Shown piece after piece: positions 36,279 through 44,764 of a stretch of DNA of 63,425 nucleotides (the stretch's first letter is position 1; every line of letters starts with the position of its first letter). Position numbers and translations under genes: made by a program. The notes beneath the pieces are model-generated. The model was not told the origin of the DNA and did not search any database. It worked only from the letters and a program-made list of their open reading frames with translations. This DNA comes from CAYSYY01 sp964576115 [NCBI: uncultured Gemmatimonadota bacterium] (lineage in GTDB: Bacteria; Blakebacterota; Blakebacteria; Blakebacterales): positions 1-63,425 of the forward strand of contig CAZNUA010000020.1 of the NCBI GenBank assembly GCA_964576115.1. Reading direction: 5' to 3'.

Positions 36279-36494
36279 TTGAAGGGTTCCAAGCACTTCG
36301 GTATCTTAAGGTATGGTGTCCCGGGGGTCACTTTCACGCAAGCATGGCAGAACCGCCTTACCGTCGCCTATCACGACCAGGAGTTCTTCATCCTCGCGAA
36401 AGAGGATCTCATCGCCTCGAAGAAGGCTTCCGGGCGGGAGGTGGACCTGGAGGATGTGCGTCTGCTGGAACTGAAGCAGAGTGAGGATCGGTGA
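36279..36494 (+). pseudogene. C-terminal remnant of a nucleotidyltransferase-like (DUF6036/AbiEii-type) protein
   Basis: The frame reads GVPGVTFTQAWQNRLTVAYH, then QEFFILAKEDLIASKKASGR and EVDLEDVRLLEL. This matches the usual end of small nucleotidyltransferase-like proteins, where a surface DGV.F..A....V segment leads to LI..K.A.GR..D..D. No N-terminal part or ATG is present; the only in-frame start is a TTG at 36279 without a good Shine-Dalgarno. It ends TGA at 36494. Interpreted as a decayed gene in the 330-bp gap between ridA and the propeller gene. Family name from memory of the motif only. Confidence 0.55.
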
Positions 36495-36574
36495 AGACTG
36501 TCACAGGAGCTTTCACGCTCAAGCGGACGAGAAGACATATCCGGCCTATCCATGTACATGCGAGTGTGGGGTCA

Positions 36575-37843
36575 ATGATCTCAAAAACACGGCCTTGTGA
36601 TCTCACCCACTGGCTGGTCCTCGCCCTCATGCTTACAACCTGCACCTCCCGGGCGGGGACCGACGGGCACACCTTCACGGTTACAGCGGAAAGGGGGGTT
36701 CCGGCCGCCGTGACCACCGGAGGGCCGAAATACCACGGCGAACTCTTCACCTGCGAGAAGGAGCTGGTGCTCGACACCGGGCAGAGCGAGGACGCCCTGC
36801 TCTATCGGCCGGTGCAGTTCACGGCCGACGAAGCGGGCACCATGTACATCAACGACATCGGACTCGGTTGCGTGCTGGTCTTCGACGCCGGGGGACGGTA
36901 TTCCCACCGGATCGGCCGGCAGGGTTTCGGACCGGGAGAGGCGTCGTACTGGGATATCCAGTTGATCCGCGACGGCGTCATCCAGATCTACGGGATCAAG
37001 GAACGGCGGACCACCCGCTTTACGACCAACGGTGAACTTCTCGACGTCACCAGCTTCTCTCCCGACATCGATCTGCTGGGCAATGACGGTCTGATCGTCC
37101 TGGGAGAGGAACGTCGGCTGGTCCTGACCACGGCCGGCGGCGGGCTCAGCAAGGACGAACCGGATCAGACCCATGGGCAGTGGGGGGCGATCGTCTACGA
37201 TGCGCAGTGGGATATCGTGGCCGAGGTGTACACACCGAGGACGTCCGTGGCGGCCATGGTCCCGATCAGCATGGCTGAAAAGTCGTGGTACGCCGACGTA
37301 CCCCTGGGCTTCGGTCCCCAACCGCTGGTGCTCTATCACCCCCGGCACGGGATCGTGCTCAGCCTGAGCGCCGAGCCCGAACTGCAACTCTACGACCTCA
37401 CCGGACAGCTGAAACGCACGATCCGCATCGCCACCGAACCCGAGCCTGTGACTGCGGTCGATCGGGAGCGGGCCCGTCAGGCCCTGCTCGAAGGGGTGGA
37501 AGAGGTCGATCCCGAGACCCGCCCGATGATGGAGCTGATGGCCGAGGCCGTGGTCTGCGCCGATGAGAAGGCCTTCTGGGGCCGGGTCGAGATCGACCGC
37601 GAAGGCTTCTTCTGGCTCGATCTGACCCTGTATCCCGAAACGGAGACGGCCGGGGAGCACACCTTCATGGTCCTGAGCCCCGAGGGGGAGTACCTGGGCA
37701 CGACCACCCGGCCCGCCCGGCCCGGATCATCGATCGTGGGGGGACGGCTGTACATCCTGGAGGAGAATATCGAAACTGGCGAGATCCTGCCGACGGTCTA
37801 CCGCCTCGAACCGGTCGCACCGGGGTTTACCTACCCTGAGTGA
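36575..37843 (+). CDS. Six-bladed beta-propeller lipoprotein
   Basis: This 422-residue protein starts at ATG 36575, with GTGGGG upstream. The signal with lipobox LTTC predicts lipidation at Cys23. A shared N-terminal unit (HTFTVTAERGVPAAVTTGGP, then KYHGELF) identifies it as a paralogue of the lipoproteins at 59187 and 60421. Propeller signatures are YINDIGLGCVLVFDAGGRY, GRQGFGPGEASYW and FWGRVEIDREGFFWLDLT. Its end overlaps the convergent Hint-lipoprotein gene by 17 bp. Ligand unknown. Confidence 0.84.
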   Translation: MISKTRPCDLTHWLVLALMLTTCTSRAGTDGHTFTVTAERGVPAAVTTGGPKYHGELFTCEKELVLDTGQSEDALLYRPVQFTADEAGTMYINDIGLGCVLVFDAGGRYSHRIGRQGFGPGEASYWDIQLIRDGVIQIYGIKERRTTRFTTNGELLDVTSFSPDIDLLGNDGLIVLGEERRLVLTTAGGGLSKDEPDQTHGQWGAIVYDAQWDIVAEVYTPRTSVAAMVPISMAEKSWYADVPLGFGPQPLVLYHPRHGIVLSLSAEPELQLYDLTGQLKRTIRIATEPEPVTAVDRERARQALLEGVEEVDPETRPMMELMAEAVVCADEKAFWGRVEIDREGFFWLDLTLYPETETAGEHTFMVLSPEGEYLGTTTRPARPGSSIVGGRLYILEENIETGEILPTVYRLEPVAPGFTYPE

Positions 37844-39122
37844 TTCTCTCGTCCCGGAGCGTATCGACCGCCCGCGCTGACTTTCTGCGTTTTCTCCCTC
37901 CTGGCCGGGCGACCTCGGGATCCCTCACGGCTTCGACCCCGGTCATATACCCGCGGCTGAAGAAGACGGTGTGCCGGCCCAGACACCTGATCGTGAAAAC
38001 CCTCTCCCGGAAGAAGACCTGTCTGACGTCCAGCAGGGTCGTCTCCTGTAATCCCCCTTCTTCCCAGCGGAAGCAGACGTCGCCGATCTCGAGCTGGCCG
38101 ATCGTGCCCAGGCTCGTGGCGGTGCGGGCGCTCAGGTCCGGATCGAGAGCGCACCAACCCTTTTTTTTGACCCGGAAGGGATGATCGCAGGTGGCGTACA
38201 GGGTGCCGTCAGAGAAGCGTAGCAGCCGCAGGTGATCGTTGACCGGCGACCAGATCGTCATGACGGTATCGACCACAGGCTCTCCCGTCTCGAGATCGTA
38301 ACTCATCACCCGATCGCCCGGCCGGATATCCTCGACCACCGATTGAGAACCATCGGCCATCAGTATTGGGGTGTCTCCGGCCAGGCACGATGACATATCG
38401 AAATCCTTGAACAGCTGATACAGCGCATAATCACAGCACAGCCCGAGGGCCGTCCCGATGAGAGTCATACCGAAAGACTGAACGCAGCGTACCCGCTTGA
38501 TCTCGGCAAGAGGGATGACGAGATCCTCAGATCTCCGATGCAGGAGAAGACAGAGAAAGCCCTGGTTACCTGGTTCCATGAGTTCCTGAAGCGTGTCACG
38601 GTCGAGGCGGCTGCCGTTCCGGCCCTGAAGGAGCGCAATCTGATCCATCGGGACGAACCCGGGCTGACCCGGATTCCGGTTCAGAATGCAGCACAGCCGC
38701 TGCTCTCCGTCCACCCGGCGGAACCGGAAACCCCCGAAAACACCATCCACCCGATCGCCGGAGGTCGTCATGATCCAGACGGGTTCGGCACGGGAAGGCA
38801 GTCGCATCAGGATCGGTTCCCACTTTTGCGACAGTGACGGAGGAAATCGATCGGGCGGATCCTTCCGCACCGTCAGACCCGAGTACCTCCCCCTGACTAC
38901 CCGGTCATCTCGGCCGGTAACAACGACTTTCTTTCCGACCGGCAGGGCGGTGATTTCCCACTCCCGGCACGGTTCCTCGCTGCTCATCGAGTCGATCGCG
39001 AGCCCGGATCCCAGTCCGATGAGAGTGCATCCAGTGACGCTGACCGAGAGGCCTAGAACGAGCAGGAACAGAAAGAAAGAGGAAGAATATAAGCGTCTTC
39101 CGGGCTGTTCATGGAGGATCAT
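37827..39122 (-). CDS. Lipoprotein with a C-terminal Hint (hedgehog/intein-like) domain
   Basis: This 431-residue protein has an N-terminal signal with lipobox VTGC (Cys32). Residues ~50-240 are an unrecognised domain with several Cys. From Cys246 the sequence is Hint-like: SSCLAGDTPILMADGSQSVV, then EDIRPGDRVMSYD (block A) and DGTLYATCDHPFRVKKKGW (block B, with T311-x-x-H314). The C-terminal strand, about residues 376-396, is RVFTIRCLGRHTVFFSRGYM then TGVE. The terminal His-Asn of inteins is absent, as in one-sided Hint domains that only cleave. About 35 basic residues follow. Function unknown; self-cleavage is inferred. Start ATG 39122 has a weak Shine-Dalgarno. Confidence 0.8.
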   Translation of the reverse strand: MILHEQPGRRLYSSSFFLFLLVLGLSVSVTGCTLIGLGSGLAIDSMSSEEPCREWEITALPVGKKVVVTGRDDRVVRGRYSGLTVRKDPPDRFPPSLSQKWEPILMRLPSRAEPVWIMTTSGDRVDGVFGGFRFRRVDGEQRLCCILNRNPGQPGFVPMDQIALLQGRNGSRLDRDTLQELMEPGNQGFLCLLLHRRSEDLVIPLAEIKRVRCVQSFGMTLIGTALGLCCDYALYQLFKDFDMSSCLAGDTPILMADGSQSVVEDIRPGDRVMSYDLETGEPVVDTVMTIWSPVNDHLRLLRFSDGTLYATCDHPFRVKKKGWCALDPDLSARTATSLGTIGQLEIGDVCFRWEEGGLQETTLLDVRQVFFRERVFTIRCLGRHTVFFSRGYMTGVEAVRDPEVARPGGRKRRKSARAVDTLRDERITQGR

Positions 39123-39227
39123 GGCAACTCAATCTGATCCCTGAAAGTACAGGGATGTCACGTGATTGTACTGGATAGTTCCGAGAATGCAACCGGATCG
39201 ACTCAGCGACCAACTCGAGGTGCCACG

Positions 39228-39458
39228 CTACTTCACTGATGGTGAGATAAATAAATCCAGGAGATAGGAGAAGTGCACGGCGGTATGCGTATAGCGCACA
39301 CCGGAATCCAATCGTGTCAGGAACAGACTCCGCAAGGAAACACCAAAACTGCTCCGTCTGGTGAATCGCCACTCTTTACCGAACAGCACCTGAACACCGA
39401 GCCCGAGAGACTTATCAGCGTCGATGAATCCTCCGTCTGAACGGACGTCTTCCTTCAC
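39228..39458 (-). pseudogene. Out-of-frame barrel-like continuation of the CsgG-like gene
   Basis: The 76-residue frame begins at a GTG overlapping the TGA of the upstream ORF (GTGA, 39458-39455) and has no signal peptide. It reads KSLGLGVQVLFGKEWRFTRR, then SSFGVSLRSLFLTRL and HTAVHFSYLLDLF, alternating beta-strands of an outer-membrane barrel. The upstream ORF ends just after beginning a similar pattern (HIHAGLGLAAFSRSS). A single frameshift near 39458 would join them. The alternative is a coupled separate ORF. Confidence 0.5.
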
Positions 39459-40126
39459 CCTACCGGCAAGCCAATGATGACTACAAAAGAGCCTAGAGTT
39501 GAAGACCTGCTGAAAGCGGCCAGTCCCAGGCCGGCATGGATATGGATGTATCGGCCTGCATGAGCTGTACTCAGTGTTATCGTAGTCGTCCGGCCTTCCT
39601 GAACAGCGATGGCGAGAGCCCGAATGATCCTTCCCGTTCCAAGTTGGTAAAGATCTTCAAGGCTGTTTGCATCACTCTCAACTGTCTGCTCTACCCTGGC
39701 TGTTTCAACATCTACGAGACGTAAATGGAGGGAATACAACTCACCAATCCTGGTTACACTTCCCGTAACCATTTTTTGCACTCCCAGAATCCGACCGACC
39801 TGGAGAACACATTCCTCGGTCGTGCAGGCGCCCGAATATTGAAAGCCCTGCTCTTCAAGAATCGTCACCATACGTTCCCGTTCAACGACGGTGAAAATCG
39901 GCTCCTCAATCATCCGTGCCCGGAGGCGCTCGGTCATGGCCTGAGCATCCCCCCGATCCAGGTTGATCGCACCCAATTCGAGCACTGCAACGTAGACCGG
40001 TTCCTGTCGCAGAAGAGATGGATTCGGGGATGATAATTTCTCTGACAGATTATGAACTTCCTCGCCCTGAATTGGAGCAACCGACAGGACGTGAAGAAGG
40101 CATACCAAGAAAAGGAGTGTTCTCAT
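39455..40126 (-). CDS. CsgG-like secreted protein, probably truncated by frameshift
   Basis: This 223-residue protein starts at ATG 40126 after AGAGG and has a signal peptide (LLFLVCLLHVLSVAPIQG). Residues ~43-160 resemble the CsgG/LpoB-like nucleotide-independent fold often annotated as curli assembly CsgG: VYVAVLELGAINLDRGDAQA, then MTERLRARMIEEPIFTVVER and VLQVGRILGVQKMVTGSVTR. Relatives often end in a C-terminal beta-barrel. Here the frame closes at GSFVVIIGLPVG, and the barrel-like sequence continues in another frame at 39228-39458. Confidence 0.7.
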   Translation of the reverse strand: MRTLLFLVCLLHVLSVAPIQGEEVHNLSEKLSSPNPSLLRQEPVYVAVLELGAINLDRGDAQAMTERLRARMIEEPIFTVVERERMVTILEEQGFQYSGACTTEECVLQVGRILGVQKMVTGSVTRIGELYSLHLRLVDVETARVEQTVESDANSLEDLYQLGTGRIIRALAIAVQEGRTTTITLSTAHAGRYIHIHAGLGLAAFSRSSTLGSFVVIIGLPVG

Positions 40127-40213
40127 ACTGAAACCTCTATGTCGAGTGATAGGGACACAATCCTTGAGGATGCACTACTTCGAAGTGAATCCTGTCTCGA
40201 ATCCCCGCCAACA

Positions 40214-40783
40214 CTATCTGCGAACCGTGATTGTCCTGACGCGCTCGCCCGCATCGAGCGGGTAACCGATCACCTCACCTTCCCATCGCACCTCAGAACC
40301 GGTGTATTCGATATGCCCTGTCGCTGTGTGGTTGCGGGTGATCCTGATTCCGGTCGCCTCACCCTCGAGTGGACCGATCAAAACACCCTTGCGGCGTTTC
40401 CATTTCCGGAACGAGCCTTCGATCGAAATAAGAAATCTCTCCTGGTAACTGCTCAGGGGTGTGCTTTCGGTGGTTTCCTCAGAGGGCAGATCCAGTTCGA
40501 TATTCCGCCGGGAGAGAGAATATCCGAACGGCAGGGATTCGCGCTCTTCCTCCCTCCATCCCTGCTGCCACCAGACTCCCCGCTCGAAATCGACCGTGAT
40601 CTCAACTTTACCGCCCGGCCAGAATGAAGCGGGTTTAAAAATAATCTCAAACTCCATGATCCCGGAGATCGTCAGGGAATGCGGCGGGAACAGGCGGTTC
40701 CACAGGCTGTGTCTGCTGTGTAACAGGCTGCATCCGGAAAGAAGGAGCGGCAGAAGCAGAATGAGGTGAAGGGACTTTTTCAT
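40214..40783 (-). CDS. Small lipoprotein of unknown function
   Basis: This 189-residue protein starts MKKSLHLILLLPLLLSGC, a lipoprotein signal with Cys18. ATG 40783 has AGGTG upstream. The rest is beta-rich (GIMEFEIIFKPASFWPGGKV, RWEGEVIGYPLDAGERVRTI) with no recognised domain. It is co-directional with the CsgG-like gene 88 bp downstream. Confidence 0.7.
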   Translation of the reverse strand: MKKSLHLILLLPLLLSGCSLLHSRHSLWNRLFPPHSLTISGIMEFEIIFKPASFWPGGKVEITVDFERGVWWQQGWREEERESLPFGYSLSRRNIELDLPSEETTESTPLSSYQERFLISIEGSFRKWKRRKGVLIGPLEGEATGIRITRNHTATGHIEYTGSEVRWEGEVIGYPLDAGERVRTITVRR

Positions 40784-40906
40784 AGGTAGCACCTGCCCAT
40801 TGCATCGAGGAACAATATCCATCCAGAGACCAGGGCAGATATCAGTGTGAGGGAATAGAGCTATCCTGTCCAGCTATTCAATGTCGGCCTGAGAGAAACC
40901 CCTTAC

Positions 40907-41251
40907 TCACTGACCGAAGGCGTCGACCGCCTCGTCCACCTCCTCATAGACTTTCAGGATCGAATCGAAGCTCACGATATCGAAGACTTTCTGCACAAAG
41001 GGCTGGGCTGCGGCGCAGTAGAGATCGCCCCCCTCGCTGCGCAGGCGGTGCACCAGCCGGATCAGGATACTCAGTCCTCCCGAAGACATGTAGTCCACCC
41101 CCGAGAGATCGAGGACGATCTTCCGGCACTCGCCGAGGTTCTCGATCATGTGGTCATAGGCCGTGGGGGCTTCGACCGCATCGAGCCGACCGTTGAGGTG
41201 GTAGACGCCGATATCGGGATCGAATTCGGAGCGGTTGATCTCAAGAGCCAT
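40907..41251 (-). CDS. STAS-domain anti-sigma factor antagonist (SpoIIAA/RsbV-like)
   Basis: This 114-residue protein starts at ATG 41251 after GGGAGG. It is a single STAS domain: VYHLNGRLDAVEAPTAYDHM, then KIVLDLSGVDYMSSGGLSIL. Ser56-Ser57 lie at the position phosphorylated by RsbW-type kinases. It overlaps the preceding STAS gene by 11 bp. A likely kinase partner is the RsbW-like domain in the M50 fusion at 48393, since no free RsbW is in the window (inference). Confidence 0.9.
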   Translation of the reverse strand: MALEINRSEFDPDIGVYHLNGRLDAVEAPTAYDHMIENLGECRKIVLDLSGVDYMSSGGLSILIRLVHRLRSEGGDLYCAAAQPFVQKVFDIVSFDSILKVYEEVDEAVDAFGQ

Positions 41252-41603
41252 CGGTGTTTCCTCCCAGCGCCTGCACTGCTTCGTCAACGGTTTCGTAAAG
41301 GTCGAGCACGGTGTTAAGCATGAGCGTAGTGAAGAGTTGCGTGATTTTCTCGTTCGCAGATGCCAGAGCGAAGCGCCCGCCCGCTTCCAGACATTCGGTC
41401 CGACAACCCATCAGGGTTCCGATTCCTGAAGAGTTGAGCCAGGGCACGTTCGAGAGATCGATGACGATATGATTGAGTCCTTCTGCCAGAACGAGCTGTA
41501 CCGAATGATGGACTTCTTCGTTGAGGCTGCCCTCCATGAGCGCACCCCGTGGGGCGAATACGAAAACATCGCCATGGCGAGTGGTTGGGACCAGTTCTGT
41601 CAT
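41241..41603 (-). CDS. STAS-domain anti-sigma factor antagonist
   Basis: This 120-residue STAS protein starts at ATG 41603 with GTGAGGG upstream. It reads DVFVFAPRGALMEGSLNEEV, then HIVIDLSNVPWLNSSGIGTL, with the conserved Ser58-Ser59-Gly. It is first of a two-gene STAS operon and is divergent from the sigma-54 activator, 60 bp away. The two STAS proteins are clearly different in sequence, so they may sense different inputs. Confidence 0.9.
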   Translation of the reverse strand: MTELVPTTRHGDVFVFAPRGALMEGSLNEEVHHSVQLVLAEGLNHIVIDLSNVPWLNSSGIGTLMGCRTECLEAGGRFALASANEKITQLFTTLMLNTVLDLYETVDEAVQALGGNTDGS

Positions 41604-41663
41604 CGGACCCTCACCCCCCCTTCTTGACAGTGAAAAGCACCCGCCGATACGATACAAGATGTT

Positions 41664-43574
41664 ATGTCATCAGAACTTGAGCAGGTTCCCGAACCGTCGC
41701 GCCGAATTTACGAGCTGACGGCACTGTACGAGATCAGTCGGATCCTGCTCGCTTCCCCCACTCCCGAACAACTGGCCTTCGATGCCCTGACGGCCTCGAT
41801 GGGGCTGACCGGTTCGCAGTGGGGGATCATGTGGCGGGCCGGAGCCCCACCGGGAACCCTGCATCACCTGCGCAGCTGCGGCCGCCCCGCCCCCGCTGAA
41901 TCTCTCTTTACTCTTCCCCCGGAGTGGGTCGATCTCCTGACCGACCGGCAACAACCGGTTATTCTGGCCGATGGCCCCGAAAGGGCCGGAACCGGAGTCG
42001 CGGCCCGCGGCCGGGAACCTCCGGCTTCGCTGGCCGGAATCGGAGCCGAGATGCTGTTGCCGCTCTCCGAACGCGGCTCCTTTCTCGGGCTGATGGCCCT
42101 GGGCCCCAACCCGCTCGGTCGCGCTCCCGATCCCTTCCTCTCAGATCTGCTCGCTTCAGTAGCGCAACTCATTGCCATCGCGCTCGGTCGACAGAGCCGC
42201 ACTCCCGAAGCCGCTCTCGAACAGGTTCCGCCCACCATCCAGGCCTGGCGTCGACAGTACCCGATCTTAGGTGAGATCGTGGGGGAAAGCCAGTCGGTTC
42301 TCGATCTCTACGAACACCTCACGACGGTGGCTGCTTCCTCCTGTACGGTCCTGCTCGAAGGCGAAACCGGCTGCGGTAAAGAACTGGCGGCTCGGGTCCT
42401 GCACGGCCTCAGCCCTCGCCACGACGGCCCATTTATCGAGGTCGACTGCGGCGCCATACCCGAAAACCTGATCGAATCCGAACTCTTCGGGCACGAGAAG
42501 GGGGCCTTTACCGGCGCCGCCAGCTCACGCCGCGGCGTTTTTGCCCTGGCCGACGGCGGTACCCTCTTTCTCGACGAGGTGGCCAATCTGCCGCTGAAAA
42601 CCCAGAATCGCCTGCTGCGCGTGTTGCAGGAGCGCCGCTTCCGCCCCGTCGGAGGGGAAGAAAGTCTCGATGTCGACGTGCGCGTTGTGGCGGCCTCGAA
42701 CCGGAGTCTGCGCGAAGCGGTGCGCGAGGGCACTTTCCGCGAGGATCTTTTCTACCGGCTCTACGTCTACCCCATCCGGATCCCGCCCCTGCGCGACCGG
42801 CGGGATGACATCCCCGGCCTGATCGCCTTTTACCTGGAAAAATGCGCCCGCGACAACGATCTGCCGGTGCCGCTGCTGCCCGAGGAATTCGTCGAGCATC
42901 TGGTCCAGCACGATTTCCCCGGTAACGTGCGCGAGCTGAGGCATCTGGTCGAACGCTCCCTGCTTCGCTCCACCGGCCGGGAGTATCTGAGCCTGGAAGC
43001 GCTCGAAGAAGCCTTGAGCCGCACTCCGGCTGCAGCTCCCGATCCGACCGAGATCGTTCCCGACGAAGAGATTCCCGAACCGGTGCCTGCGGTCGAAACC
43101 GAACCCGAAACCGTATCCGGGCCGGATGGCACAGTCGAGTGGCCCGGCAGGGCCGGTGTGGAACGCGGCGTCTGGGTAGTGGATGAACTGCGCCGGCAGC
43201 GCTTCAACGTCAAGGCTACCGCCGAACGGCTGACCGCTCTGGCTCACGCCCGACCCGACAATCCGCCTCCCCTGACCGACCGCAGCAGCCTGACCTACTA
43301 CTTCCAGGTCGAATGTTTCCGTCACTACCTCGAACAGGGCGGTAACCTGAACCAGGCAGCGAATGCGATCGTGGGCGACGCGATCCGGTTTACCGATACC
43401 GTGCGCCGGCGCATGGCCGGTTACCTGGACTCGGCCGCCCTTGTCCTGGCCGACTGCAACAGCGAAACCGAAGCCCGCGAGGTGCTGCGCAGCAAGTTCC
43501 TGAAGCTGCCCGAAGATTACCTGACGGTGCTCGATCGCCTGGCCGAGCACCTCTGGGCGCTCAAAGACACGTAA
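41664..43574 (+). CDS. Sigma-54-dependent transcriptional activator, GAF plus AAA+ with an unusual C-terminus
   Basis: This is a 636-residue protein. Residues ~14-178 are GAF-like. The AAA+ domain has Walker A G233-ETGCGK-239, the sigma-54-contacting loop GAFTGA at 280-285 and Walker B LFLDE at 301-305, all intact. After an acidic, Pro-rich linker (~455-490) the C-terminus is longer than a Fis-type helix-turn-helix. It holds a possible HTH ([12 protein letters not shown]) and about 90 helical residues ([20 protein letters not shown] onward). I found no -24/-12 promoter upstream of nearby genes. Divergent from the STAS operon; probably regulates this cluster (inference). Confidence 0.9.
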   Translation: MSSELEQVPEPSRRIYELTALYEISRILLASPTPEQLAFDALTASMGLTGSQWGIMWRAGAPPGTLHHLRSCGRPAPAESLFTLPPEWVDLLTDRQQPVILADGPERAGTGVAARGREPPASLAGIGAEMLLPLSERGSFLGLMALGPNPLGRAPDPFLSDLLASVAQLIAIALGRQSRTPEAALEQVPPTIQAWRRQYPILGEIVGESQSVLDLYEHLTTVAASSCTVLLEGETGCGKELAARVLHGLSPRHDGPFIEVDCGAIPENLIESELFGHEKGAFTGAASSRRGVFALADGGTLFLDEVANLPLKTQNRLLRVLQERRFRPVGGEESLDVDVRVVAASNRSLREAVREGTFREDLFYRLYVYPIRIPPLRDRRDDIPGLIAFYLEKCARDNDLPVPLLPEEFVEHLVQHDFPGNVRELRHLVERSLLRSTGREYLSLEALEEALSRTPAAAPDPTEIVPDEEIPEPVPAVETEPETVSGPDGTVEWPGRAGVERGVWVVDELRRQRFNVKATAERLTALAHARPDNPPPLTDRSSLTYYFQVECFRHYLEQGGNLNQAANAIVGDAIRFTDTVRRRMAGYLDSAALVLADCNSETEAREVLRSKFLKLPEDYLTVLDRLAEHLWALKDT

Positions 43575-43641
43575 GGTTTACAACGATCCGCCACGGGCGT
43601 CCCTGGTCCCGGGCCGTCCCGCATGCGAGGAGGTTTCCCTG

Positions 43642-44643
43642 GTGTTCCGATCCCGATCCCCGCGATCTGTTGTCGTCGCGTTCGTACTCGCCCTTCTGCT
43701 CATGCCCCTGTTCGCGGGTTGCGGCAGCAGTGATGGACCGAAGGTGATTGATCAGACCGAGATTAAACGGCTCGAAGTCTACGATCCCGCTCTCGACACC
43801 TGGACCACTCTGGCCCCCATGATCACCCCCCGCAGCACTGCCGCGGCAGCCGTAATCGACGGCAAACTCTACGTCGTGGGCGGCCGGGATTCGCGCCGGG
43901 GGGTCGGTGCCATGAAGACCCTCGAGATCTACGATCCCGCTACCAACTCGTGGGCGAGTGGAGCCAACATGCTCACTGCCCGGTGGGGGCCTGCGGCGGT
44001 GGCTTTCAACGGGGAACTGTGGGTCATGGGCGGAGCCCTGACAGCCGACACCTTTTACGATGTGGTCGAGATCTACACTCCCGGTACTGATACGTGGCGT
44101 ACCGGCGAGGCAATGGACGTAGCCCGCTACCGCCCGGCGGTGGGGCTGGTCGACGGCCGGATCTACGTAGCCGGCGGTATGAGCACCGGGGGAACCGACA
44201 TCGACGACTTCGAGATCTGGGATCCGAACTACAACCAGTGGCTGACGACCGACGAGATGCCGGTGGCCCGCGGACAGGCCGCCTACGGTGTGTGGGGTGA
44301 CACCCTCTACGTCGCCGGCGGATTTCGCTGGCTCAGTGACAACCAGAAGACCACTCTCGACCGGTTCGACGCCTATGCCGACGGTCCCCGCTGGATGACC
44401 GGTCTGGCGGCCATGTCCCCGGCCCGGGCCGAAACAGCTTCGGGGATGATCAACGGCAAACTCTACGTCGTGGGCGGCATCACCGAGACAACTACGATCA
44501 CCTTCCACGACCGCCTCGACATCTACGACGTCGCCACCGATTCCTGGACCTCGGGCGCGGCTTCGGACACCCTGCGGGCCGAGGCCGCAGCGGGCGTGAT
44601 CAACGGCAAGCTCTACGTGGTCGGGGGTTACAACGGAGGGTAG
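43642..44643 (+). CDS. Kelch-repeat lipoprotein 1
   Basis: This 333-residue protein starts at GTG 43642, 8 bases after AGGAGG. Signal with lipobox LFAGC predicts lipidation near residue 27. Six Kelch blades with the GKLYVVGG core follow (GKLYVVGGRD, GELWVMGGAL, GRIYVAGGMS, DTLYVAGGFR and two more). The N-terminal VYDPALDTWTTLAPM strand probably closes the ring. Near-identical to the next gene over most of its length, so a recent tandem duplicate. Confidence 0.9.
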   Translation: MFRSRSPRSVVVAFVLALLLMPLFAGCGSSDGPKVIDQTEIKRLEVYDPALDTWTTLAPMITPRSTAAAAVIDGKLYVVGGRDSRRGVGAMKTLEIYDPATNSWASGANMLTARWGPAAVAFNGELWVMGGALTADTFYDVVEIYTPGTDTWRTGEAMDVARYRPAVGLVDGRIYVAGGMSTGGTDIDDFEIWDPNYNQWLTTDEMPVARGQAAYGVWGDTLYVAGGFRWLSDNQKTTLDRFDAYADGPRWMTGLAAMSPARAETASGMINGKLYVVGGITETTTITFHDRLDIYDVATDSWTSGAASDTLRAEAAAGVINGKLYVVGGYNGG

Positions 44644-44764
44644 CCAACAGCAACCAGACGAGCGAACGAGAAGTGCCGGCAGTTTGGCTGCCGTCCACCC
44701 CATCAGACAGAAAGTCGGGAAAGAAAAGACCTGTAAATCCAGAGGCCTGCAAGGAGGCCCACCG

